The notes under the pieces were generated by a model. The model searched no databases. It worked only from the letters and a program-made list of their open reading frames with translations, and was not told where the DNA came from. This document shows positions 1 through 7,796 of a DNA stretch of 32,861 nt, in pieces (positions within the stretch are counted from its first letter, which is position 1; every line of letters starts with the position of its first letter). A program made the translations under genes and the position numbers. The stretch is from Pseudomonas sp. AKS31 (GTDB lineage: Bacteria; Pseudomonadota; Gammaproteobacteria; Pseudomonadales; Pseudomonadaceae), in assembly GCF_023634765.1 (NCBI RefSeq), contig NZ_JAMLFX010000019.1:24192-57052 (forward strand), written 5' to 3'.

Positions 1-16
1 TCGCTCCCACAGTGGG
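1..16. repeat. Partial REP-type palindrome at window edge
   Basis: The first bases (TCGCTCCCACAGTGGG) match the tail of the GCGAGC...GCTCGCTCCCACAG repeat seen complete at 18779-18881. The rest lies outside the window. This is a short match, so confidence is moderate. Confidence 0.5.
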
Positions 17-57
17 TTGAGTGAGTCTGATAGATCACATGTGAGCAGATGTGGCTT

Positions 58-243
58 TTATCTTTCGGCGGTATCCAGCAAACCGTGTGATAGAGAGGCA
101 TCAGTTTCGGCGGGAAGTATGAGTTTGCCCTTCATGGCGTCGATCTGTTCTACACGCGTCTTCTTCAAGGTGATTTTGCCTTGGCGTTCTTTGGCTATCG
201 CATCAAGGCCATCCATCAACTCTGAAAAAATATCCCGCTTCAT
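58..243 (-). CDS. Short ORF, possible truncated HigA-type antitoxin
   Basis: A 61-aa ORF begins MKRDIFSELMDG and continues with a short charged stretch (AKERQGKITLKK). From memory, this N-terminus resembles the start of helix-turn-helix antitoxins of HigBA-like toxin-antitoxin pairs, which usually run to about 100 aa and carry a Cro/XRE-type HTH in the second half. Here the frame diverges after about residue 33 and stops without an HTH, close to a REP fragment. The start at 243 is supported by a strong Shine-Dalgarno (AGTGGAGG) 8-10 bases upstream. The same frame is open further upstream, and an ATG at 315 would add 24 residues. No toxin gene is recognisable next to it. It is most likely a decayed remnant; a real but unrecognised small protein is the alternative. 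The family assignment is inference. Confidence 0.4.
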   Translation of the reverse strand: MKRDIFSELMDGLDAIAKERQGKITLKKTRVEQIDAMKGKLILPAETDASLSHGLLDTAER

Positions 244-363
244 GGTTCGTGGACCTCCACTTGATAGGTGATCCTCAAATTTAACCGCAATTTCCTTGTG
301 CAGAATGTCAGCCATTGCTCGCCGCTTTGCAGGCAAATTCCTAAAAAGGGGAGAGCGTTGTAA

Positions 364-447
364 GTCAAAAAATCGCAGCCTTCGGCAGCTCCTACAGACC
401 GCCCACCATCCCAATGTAGGAGCTGCCGAAGGCTGCGATCTTTTGAC
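364..447. repeat. REP pair (REPIN-like inverted repeat) downstream of nuoN
   Basis: Two near-perfect inverted arms are present: TCGCAGCCTTCGGCAGCTCC at 373-392 and its reverse complement at 419-438. Each is bordered by matching TACA/TGTA and AAAA/TTTT-GAC bases, and a spacer of about 18 bases separates the arms. The same arm sequence recurs at 15873-15970. Such paired REPs are typical extragenic repeats of fluorescent pseudomonads. Confidence 0.85.
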
Positions 448-457
448 GTTAAATCCC

Positions 458-492
458 ACAAAAACAAAAACGGCACCCGAAGGTGCCGTTTT
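458..492 (-). terminator. Rho-independent terminator of the nuo operon
   Basis: On the minus strand a 9-bp perfect stem AACGGCACC / GGTGCCGTT closes a TTCG loop (469-490). It is followed by a T-rich run (TTTTTGTTTTTGTG). It lies 23 bases beyond the nuoN stop and is the only strong terminator after the whole operon. Confidence 0.9.
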
Positions 493-513
493 CATTTCTA
501 GCCAGCCAAGCAA

Positions 514-1977
514 TCAGCCCGCCAGACCCGCCTGCTGAACCAGGGTCAGCAATGGTTGCGGGTACACACCCAGGAAGAACGCGACCAGGGCGATGGCCAG
601 CAGCATCACGCCGCCTGCCTTCTGTTCCCAGTGCAGCTGGGCGTCGTGGCGACGCAGGTTTGGCTCGATCAGGTACAGGGTGACCATCACGCGCAGGTAG
701 TAGAACACGCCGATGGCGCTGCCCAGTACCAGCGAACCCACCAACCACCACTGATGCGATTCAACACCGGTAGCGATGATGTAGAACTTGCCGATGAAGC
801 CAGCGGTCAGCGGGATACCGGCCAGGGACAGCATCATCACGGTGAGGACGGCGGTCAGGTACGGACGGCGCCAGAACAGGCCGCGGTACTCGTACAGCGC
901 GTCGGCGTCACGGCCGTTGTACGGCGAGGACATCAGGGTGATCACCCCGAACGCGCCGAGGCTGGTGATGACGTAGGTGACCAGGTACACGCCGATGGCT
1001 TCCACCGCCAGACCCTTGCTCGCCACCAGTGCAATCAGCAGGTAGCCGAAGTGCGCGATGGACGAGTAACCGAGCAGACGCTTGAGGTTGCTCTGGGTCA
1101 GGGCCAGCAGGTTACCGAACAGGATCGAGGCGATGGCAATGACGGTCAGCACGTCGCTCAGTACGCCACTGCTGGCAGCAGGGGAGATCTGGAACAGACG
1201 CACCATCACCGCAAACACCGCAACCTTCGAAGCGGTCGCGAGGAACGCGGCCACCGGTGCCGGAGCACCTTCGTAAACGTCCGGCGTCCACAAGTGGAAC
1301 GGTACCAGCGACAGCTTGAACGCCAGACCGATCAGCATCATGCCCAGGCCCAGTTGTGCCAGCGAGCTAGGCATGCCAGTCGCGGCCAGCGCCTGACCGA
1401 TGCCAACGAAGCTCAGCGAACCCGAGTCGGCGTACAGCAGCGCCATACCGAACAACAGGAACGCGGAACCGGCGGCCGACAGCACCATGTACTTGATGCC
1501 GGCTTCCAGCGAACGCTTGTTGAAGAAGGCGTAAGCCACCAGACCGTAAACCGGTACCGAGAGCAGTTCCAGACCGATGAACAAGCCGGCCAGGTGCTGC
1601 GCGCTGACCAGAACCAGACCACCGGCGGCGGCCATCAGGATCAGCAGGTACAGTTCTTCACGGTTGCCCGGGTAACCCGAACCGCCATCGCCCAGATAGG
1701 CGTGGGCGAGGGTGACGCAAGCGAGGGTGGCGACCAGAATCAGCGCCATGTACAGGCAAGCGAAGGTGTCGATTTGCAGCAATGGAGTCACGGCCAGAGG
1801 CGCGACTTTCAGGGCTGGCAGGATCGACAGCAAGGCCAGGTTCAGACCCGCCACTGAGATCAGGAAGGTCTGCGAGTGGTTGCGGCGCCAGGCGATTGCC
1901 AGCATCACCACGATAATGGTGAGGCTGGTGATCAACAGTGGCGCAAGCGCAATAAAGTGTTGAATCGTGAATTCCAT
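514..1977 (-). CDS. nuoN: NADH-quinone oxidoreductase subunit N
   Basis: This is the membrane-arm, antiporter-like subunit of respiratory complex I in the inner membrane. The protein is 487 aa with about 14 hydrophobic segments, the family's usual length. The antiporter-like core is visible around residues 110-260, including the GLELLSVPVYGLVAY stretch with its conserved Glu and the HLWTPDVYEGAP loop. The start at 1977 (MEFTIQHFIAL) is chosen over an upstream in-frame extension that would run into nuoM; 7 bases then separate it from the nuoM stop. It is the last gene of the operon and is followed by a strong terminator. NuoN, NuoM and NuoL are related and are thought to each contribute a proton channel. 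Confidence 0.97.
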   Translation of the reverse strand: MEFTIQHFIALAPLLITSLTIIVVMLAIAWRRNHSQTFLISVAGLNLALLSILPALKVAPLAVTPLLQIDTFACLYMALILVATLACVTLAHAYLGDGGSGYPGNREELYLLILMAAAGGLVLVSAQHLAGLFIGLELLSVPVYGLVAYAFFNKRSLEAGIKYMVLSAAGSAFLLFGMALLYADSGSLSFVGIGQALAATGMPSSLAQLGLGMMLIGLAFKLSLVPFHLWTPDVYEGAPAPVAAFLATASKVAVFAVMVRLFQISPAASSGVLSDVLTVIAIASILFGNLLALTQSNLKRLLGYSSIAHFGYLLIALVASKGLAVEAIGVYLVTYVITSLGAFGVITLMSSPYNGRDADALYEYRGLFWRRPYLTAVLTVMMLSLAGIPLTAGFIGKFYIIATGVESHQWWLVGSLVLGSAIGVFYYLRVMVTLYLIEPNLRRHDAQLHWEQKAGGVMLLAIALVAFFLGVYPQPLLTLVQQAGLAG

Positions 1978-1984
1978 AGCGCTC

Positions 1985-3517
1985 TTACCGGGCCGAAGCG
2001 AGTTGAGTGAAGGCGGTGCCGAGCCACTGCTGTACGCCATGCATCGTGGCGGCAGAAGTGTCGAGGAACGGTTGCGGGTAGACGCCGAGGTAAATCAGCA
2101 GCACCGCAAGGCCCAGCACCATGATCAGTTCGCGACCGTCCATGCCGTGCAGTACCGCGTCCGATTTCGACGGACCGAAGTAGGCACGGTGGATCATGAT
2201 CAGCGAGTAGACCGAACCGAACACCAGACCGGAGGTGGCAATCGCGGTGACCCATGGCGCGCTGGCGAAGGAACCGATCAGGATCAGGAACTCGCCGACA
2301 AAGTTACCGGTACCCGGCAAGCCCAGCGACGCGGCGGCGAAGAACAGGCTGATGGCTGGCAGGTAAGCGATACGCGACCACAGACCGCCCATCTCACGCA
2401 TGTCACGAGTGTGCAGGCGCTCGTACAACTGACCGCTGAGGATAAACAGTGCCGCCGCCGACAGACCGTGCGCCAGCATCTGGATCACCGCGCCTTGCAG
2501 CGCCAGTTGGCTGCCGGAGTAGATGCCGATCAACACGAAGCCCATGTGGGAAACGGAAGAGAAGGCGATCAGACGCTTGATGTCGGTTTGTGCGAAAGCG
2601 AGGAACGCACCGTAGAAGATCCCGATCAGACCGAGGGTCATGGCGATCGGCGCGAATTCGGCCGAGGCATTCGGGAACAGCGGCAGGGCGAAACGCAGCA
2701 GACCGTAGGCAGCGGTTTTCAGCAGGATACCGGCGAGGTCGACGGAACCTGCAGTCGGCGCCTGGGCGTGGGCATCCGGCAGCCAGGAGTGGAACGGTAC
2801 GACGGGCAGCTTGACCGCGAAGGCGATGAAGAAACCGAGCATCAGGATGTACTCGGTGGTCATCGACATCTTGGTTTTCAACAGGTCGGCGTAGTTGAAA
2901 GTAATCACGCCAGTGTTGTTGAAGTTGACCAGCACCAGACCGAGGATCGCCACCAGCATGATCAGGCCGGAAGCCTGAGTGAAGATGAAGAACTTGGTCG
3001 CTGCGTAGATGCGGGTTTTCTTGCCGTCCGAAGAACTGTGACCCCAGAGCGCGATGAGGAAGTACATCGGCACCAGCATCATTTCCCAGAAGAAGAAGAA
3101 CATGAACAGGTCGAGGGCGAGGAACACGCCGACCACGCCGCCCAGGATCCACATCAGGTTCAGGTGGAAGAAGCCAACGTGACGTTGAATCTCTTTCCAC
3201 GAGCAGAGTACCGAGAGGATACCCAGCAGGCCGGTCAGCAGGATCATCAACAGCGACAGGCCGTCGAGGGCCAGGTGCACGTTGATGCCGAAGCGCTGGA
3301 TCCAGACATGCTTGAACTCAAGCGCCCAGGTCGGATCGGCGCCGGGCGCCGGAGCAAATGAATAGTCACCGTGGGCCCACAGCCAGAGGCCGAGGGCGAG
3401 TTCCAGGGTCATGGTCAACAGCGCAATCCAGCGGGGGAGGGTAGCGCCGAAGCGCTCACCCATCCAGCACAGCAGGCCGCCGATGAAGGGGATCAGGATT
3501 AGCCAAGGCAGAATCAT
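1985..3517 (-). CDS. nuoM: NADH-quinone oxidoreductase subunit M
   Basis: Antiporter-like proton-channel subunit of complex I, 510 aa with about 14 membrane segments. The essential glutamate in the fifth helix appears as FFFFWEMMLVP (Glu145). The conserved discontinuous-helix region reads VVPFHSWLPDAHAQAPTAGS, with a lysine just before it (AVKLP). The gene lies 39 bases after nuoL. An AAGGAAA sequence is upstream of the ATG but somewhat far from it. The length matches the family and there are no lesions. Confidence 0.97.
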   Translation of the reverse strand: MILPWLILIPFIGGLLCWMGERFGATLPRWIALLTMTLELALGLWLWAHGDYSFAPAPGADPTWALEFKHVWIQRFGINVHLALDGLSLLMILLTGLLGILSVLCSWKEIQRHVGFFHLNLMWILGGVVGVFLALDLFMFFFFWEMMLVPMYFLIALWGHSSSDGKKTRIYAATKFFIFTQASGLIMLVAILGLVLVNFNNTGVITFNYADLLKTKMSMTTEYILMLGFFIAFAVKLPVVPFHSWLPDAHAQAPTAGSVDLAGILLKTAAYGLLRFALPLFPNASAEFAPIAMTLGLIGIFYGAFLAFAQTDIKRLIAFSSVSHMGFVLIGIYSGSQLALQGAVIQMLAHGLSAAALFILSGQLYERLHTRDMREMGGLWSRIAYLPAISLFFAAASLGLPGTGNFVGEFLILIGSFASAPWVTAIATSGLVFGSVYSLIMIHRAYFGPSKSDAVLHGMDGRELIMVLGLAVLLIYLGVYPQPFLDTSAATMHGVQQWLGTAFTQLASAR

Positions 3518-3556
3518 GACGGGCTCGTTTCCTTTCGCAAATTCGCAAGGTTCATA

Positions 3557-5410
3557 TCAGACCGCTACCAGCACGATGGCGCCAATCACCAGCACGGCAC
3601 CAGCAGCCATCGAAGCAGCGTACCAACGCAGTTGACCGGTCTCGGTGCGGCTCAGGGCAGTGTGACCACCCTTGGCCATACGCGGGATCAGACCGATGGT
3701 CTGGTCGAGCGGGTCTTTGCGCAGTACGTGGCTGATCGCCAGGTAAGGCTTGACGAACAGTTTGTCGTAGATCCAGTCGAAGCCCCAGGCAGCGAACCAC
3801 CAGGCCGAAAGGAAACGGCCGATGCCGCTGTTGGCGATGGCCGTGACGAAGCGACGCTTGCCGAGGAACAGCAGCGCTGCCAGCAGGATACCGGCCAGGG
3901 CGATGGCGCCCGAAGCGATTTCCAGACTGTGCTTGGCTTCGCCACCGGCATGGCCAACGCTTTCTGGCAGAACGCCGTGCAGCGGCGGCACGATCATGGC
4001 ACCGACGAAGGTCGACAGCACGATCAGCACCGACAGCGGCAGCCAGTGAGCGATGCCGTGACCGGCGTGGGCTTCAGTCTTGGCTTCACCGTGGAACGTG
4101 ATGAAGATCAGGCGGAAGGTGTACAGCGAAGTCATGAACGCGCCGACCAGACCTGCGTAAAGCAGACCGTGGTTGCCGCTGGCGAACGCTTCCCAAAGGA
4201 TTTCGTCCTTGGAGTAGAAGCCTGCGGTGACCAGTGGCAGAGCGGCCAGCGCAGCACCACCGACGATGAAGCTGGCGTAGGCCAGTGGCAGTTTTTTCCA
4301 CAGACCGCCCATCTTGAAGATGTTCTGCTCGTGGTGGCAGGCAACGATCACCGCACCGGAAGCAAGGAACAGCAGGGCCTTGAAGAAGGCGTGGGTCATC
4401 AGGTGGAAAATCGCGCCATCCCATGCACCCACGCCCAGCGCCAGGAACATGTAGCCGATCTGGCTCATGGTCGAGTAGGCGAGGATACGTTTGATGTCGG
4501 TCTGTACCAGCGCGGCGAAACCGGCCAGTACCAGGGTCACGCCACCAACGATGCCCACCAGGTGCAGGATTTCCGGCGCCAGGGTGAACAGACCGTGGGT
4601 ACGAGCGATCAGGTAGACACCGGCGGTCACCATCGTCGCGGCGTGGATCAGTGCCGAAACCGGAGTCGGGCCAGCCATCGCATCCGCGAGCCAGGTTTGC
4701 AGCGGCAGTTGTGCCGATTTACCGACCGCGCCACCCAGCAGCATCAGGGTCGCCAGGGTGATCCAGAAGTCGCCGACCTGGAATTTCTGCGGTGCCAGCA
4801 CCAGCAGTTCCTGGATGTTCAGCGTGCCCACTTGCTGGAACAGGATGAACAGGCCGATGGCCATGAACACGTCGCCGATCCGGGTCACGATGAAGGCCTT
4901 GAGTGCGGCGTTACCGTTGTTGCGGTTGCTGTAGTAGAAACCGATCAACAGGTACGAGCACAGGCCCACGCCTTCCCAGCCGAAGTACAGGAACAACAGG
5001 TTATCGCCGAGCACCAGGAACAGCATGCTGGCGATAAACAGGTTGGTGTACGAGAAGAAGCGCGAGTAGCCCGCTTCGCCGCGCATGTACCAGGACGCGA
5101 ACAGGTGGATCAGGAAACCCACACCCACCACCACGCCGAGCATGGTGATCGACAGGCCGTCGACGTACAGGGCGAAGTCAGGCTTGAAGCCTTCCACCGC
5201 CATCCACTGCCAAAGTACCAGGGTGTAGTGACCGCCTTCGGGTGGCGCGACGTTGAATTGCCAGATGACGTAGGCGGCGACAATCGCCGACAAGCCAATG
5301 GAACCCACGCCGACCAGCGCCGAGAGGTTTTCCGACCAGCGTCCACGGGAGAACGACAGCAGCAGGAAACCGATCAGAGGGAATACGAAAGTCAGAAAGA
5401 TAAGATTCAT
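3557..5410 (-). CDS. nuoL: NADH-quinone oxidoreductase subunit L
   Basis: The largest antiporter-like subunit of complex I, at the distal end of the membrane arm; 617 aa with about 16 helices. The key glutamate is in [18 protein letters not shown] (Glu146). The discontinuous-helix motif is [20 protein letters not shown]. The C-terminal third carries the long lateral helix that braces the membrane arm in known structures. The start codon overlaps the nuoK stop by 4 bases (ATGA), indicating translational coupling. Confidence 0.97.
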
Positions 5411-5715
5411 CCGCGCATCTCACTGGCAGCGTCGATATCGAGCGTGTGGAAGCGGCGATACAGTTGCAGCAGGATCGCCAGACCAATACTGGCCTCGGCG
5501 GCTGCAAGGCTGATCACCAGGATGAACATGATCTGTCCATCCGGCTGCGCCCAGCGGGCGCCCGCCACGATGAAGGCCAGTGCAGAGGCGTTCATCATCA
5601 CTTCCAGACTCATCAACACGAACAAAATGTTGCGGCGGACCATCAGGCCGACCAGACCAAGGCAGAACAGGATGCCGGCGACGGCCAATCCATGCTCGAG
5701 AGGGATAGCAGGCAT
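5407..5715 (-). CDS. nuoK: NADH-quinone oxidoreductase subunit K
   Basis: A 102-aa, three-helix membrane subunit of complex I (MrpC-like). Two buried glutamates characteristic of the family are visible: Glu38 ([11 protein letters not shown]) and Glu74 ([12 protein letters not shown]). These belong to the charged axis linking quinone reduction to the proton channels. It lies between nuoJ (3-base gap) and nuoL (4-base overlap), the standard order. Confidence 0.97.
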
Positions 5716-5718
5716 GTC

Positions 5719-6219
5719 TTACTCCTTCGCCTCGTTACGGCCCAAATGGAACGCCGTGACGGCTGCGGCGAGCAGCAGCATCGAGGCGAGTTCGACCACC
5801 AGCAGATACGGACCGAACAGGCTGATGCCCACGGCTTTCGCGTCTACGGTGGTGTGGCCGATGGCCTGACCGCTCTGGTGAGCGAACAGCACATACAGCA
5901 GTTCGGCCAGCAGCAGGGCGGCGAGAATCACCGGTCCTGCCCAGATGCCAGGCTTGAGCCAGGTGCGTTCCTGCTGAACCGAGGCCGGGCCCAGGTTCAG
6001 CATCATCACCACGAACACGAACAGCACCATGATGGCGCCGGCGTAGGCGATCACTTCCAGCACGCCGGCGAACGGCGCGCCGAGTGCGAAGAAGGTCATG
6101 GCCACGGCGATCAACGAGATGATCAGGTAGAGCAGGGCGTGCACGGGGTTGGTGTTGGTGACCACACGTAGCGTGGACACAACAGCGATACCCGATGCGA
6201 AATAGAAAGCGAATTCCAT
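5719..6219 (-). CDS. nuoJ: NADH-quinone oxidoreductase subunit J
   Basis: A 166-aa complex I membrane subunit with about five helices. The conserved third-helix block reads VIAYAGAIMVLFVFVVMML, including the Tyr-Ala-Gly-Ala-Ile core where a pi-bulge occurs in solved structures. It starts with MEFAFYFASG and lies 9 bases after nuoI. Length and order are normal. Confidence 0.97.
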   Translation of the reverse strand: MEFAFYFASGIAVVSTLRVVTNTNPVHALLYLIISLIAVAMTFFALGAPFAGVLEVIAYAGAIMVLFVFVVMMLNLGPASVQQERTWLKPGIWAGPVILAALLLAELLYVLFAHQSGQAIGHTTVDAKAVGISLFGPYLLVVELASMLLLAAAVTAFHLGRNEAKE

Positions 6220-6228
6220 CGTTCTTCC

Positions 6229-6777
6229 TTAAGGCAGCAAGCTCTTCACGTTGATCGGTTCGGCTTCGTTCTGTGCGGAGCCTTTCGGCTTGCCAGCGAT
6301 TGCCATACCTGCAACACGATAGAAGTTGTAATCAGGGTTTTTGCCGGGGCCGGAGATCAGCAGATCTTCTTTCTCGTACACCAGGTCCTGACGTTTGAAC
6401 TCGGCCATCTCGAAATCCGGGGTCAGCTGGATTGCGGTGGTCGGACAGGCTTCCTCGCAGAGACCGCAGAAAATGCAGCGCGAGAAGTTGATACGGAAGA
6501 AGTCCGGGTACCAGCGACCGTCTTCGGTTTCAGCTTTCTGCAGCGAGATGCAACCCACCGGGCAAGCCACGGCGCACAGGTTGCAGGCTACGCAACGTTC
6601 TTCACCATCGGGGTCACGGGTCAGGACGATGCGACCACGGTAACGTGGCGGCAGGTAGACCGGTTCTTCCGGGTATTGCAGGGTGTCGCGCTTGCGAAAG
6701 CCATGGCCGAAGACCATGACCAGGCTGCGCAACTGGGTACCAGTACCCTTAACGATGTCGCCAATATATTTGAACAT
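6229..6777 (-). CDS. nuoI: NADH-quinone oxidoreductase subunit I (8Fe ferredoxin type)
   Basis: A peripheral-arm subunit carrying two [4Fe-4S] clusters (N6a and N6b) that pass electrons towards NuoB. Both CxxCxxCxxxCP motifs are intact: Cys62, 65, 68, 72 (RCVACNLCAVACP) and Cys101, 104, 107, 111 (CIFCGLCEEACP). The protein is 182 aa. The amphipathic N-terminus (MFKYIGDIVKG) fits membrane association. It lies 11 bases downstream of nuoH. Confidence 0.98.
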   Translation of the reverse strand: MFKYIGDIVKGTGTQLRSLVMVFGHGFRKRDTLQYPEEPVYLPPRYRGRIVLTRDPDGEERCVACNLCAVACPVGCISLQKAETEDGRWYPDFFRINFSRCIFCGLCEEACPTTAIQLTPDFEMAEFKRQDLVYEKEDLLISGPGKNPDYNFYRVAGMAIAGKPKGSAQNEAEPINVKSLLP

Positions 6778-6788
6778 GGGTCAAATCC

Positions 6789-7796
6789 TCACTGAACCGC
6801 AACCGCAGGTGTGTTCCACAACACAACCGCAGCGGTTATCAGCAAATTGATCAGGGTCAGTGGCAGGCAGAATTTCCAGCTGAAATCCATCACCTGGTCA
6901 TAACGCGGACGCGGAATGGATGCGCGCAGCAGGATGAACAGCATGATGAAGAACGCGGTCTTCAGTGCGAACCAGACGAAGGACAGTTGCGGCAGGATGC
7001 CGAACGGACCGTGCCAGCCACCGAAGAACAGGGTGACCAACAGCGCCGAGATCAGGATGATGCCGATGTATTCACCGACGAAGAACATGCCCCATTTCAT
7101 ACCGGCGTATTCAATGTGGTAACCGTCGGCCAGTTCCTGTTCCGCTTCCGGCTGGTCGAACGGGTGACGGTGAGTCACGGCCACGCCAGCGATGAAGAAG
7201 GTACAGAAGCCGAAGAACTGCGGAATGATGAACCACAGGTTCTGCGCCTGGTACTCGACGATGTCACGCATGTTGAACGAGCCGACCTGCACCACGATGC
7301 CCATCAGGGCCAGGCCCATGAACACTTCGTAGGACACGGTCTGCGCCGAGGCACGCAAGCTGCCGAGCAGAGCGAACTTGTTGTTACTCGACCAACCGGC
7401 GAACAACACCGCGTAGACCGACAGACCGGCCATGGCGAAGAAGAACAGCAGGCCGATGTTCAGATCCGCCACGCCCCAGGTCGGGGTGATCGGGATGATC
7501 GCAAAGGCGATCAGCAAGGCCGACATGGCCACCACCGGTGCCAAAGTGAAGATCACTTTGTCGGCAAACGGCGGGGTCCAGTCTTCCTTGAAGAACATCT
7601 TCAGCATGTCGGCGGCGATCTGGAACATACCGAACGGGCCAACGCGGTTCGGACCGTAACGGTCCTGCCACCAGCCCAGCAGGCGACGTTCGACAAAGCT
7701 GAGCAACGCGCCTGCGACCACAACGGCCAGCAGAATCACGATGGCTTTGATGACCGTCAGGATCACATCGATCACTTCAGGGGTGAACCAGGTCAT
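6789..7796 (-). CDS. nuoH: NADH-quinone oxidoreductase subunit H
   Basis: The membrane subunit that forms much of the quinone chamber at the junction of the two arms of complex I; 335 aa with about eight helices. Family signatures are visible: ERRLLGWWQDRYGPNRVGP near residues 36-54 and the charged loop HPFDQPEAEQELADGYHIEY. The ATG overlaps the nuoG stop by 4 bases. All expected features are present. Confidence 0.97.
   Translation of the reverse strand: MTWFTPEVIDVILTVIKAIVILLAVVVAGALLSFVERRLLGWWQDRYGPNRVGPFGMFQIAADMLKMFFKEDWTPPFADKVIFTLAPVVAMSALLIAFAIIPITPTWGVADLNIGLLFFFAMAGLSVYAVLFAGWSSNNKFALLGSLRASAQTVSYEVFMGLALMGIVVQVGSFNMRDIVEYQAQNLWFIIPQFFGFCTFFIAGVAVTHRHPFDQPEAEQELADGYHIEYAGMKWGMFFVGEYIGIILISALLVTLFFGGWHGPFGILPQLSFVWFALKTAFFIMLFILLRASIPRPRYDQVMDFSWKFCLPLTLINLLITAAVVLWNTPAVAVQ

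Noticed and set aside
3632..5869. A 745-aa plus-strand ORF opposite nuoL-nuoJ
   Set aside because: A mirror frame of G+C-rich genes: rich in Gln, His, Arg, Glu and Asp with no domain, and covering several well-supported nuo genes.
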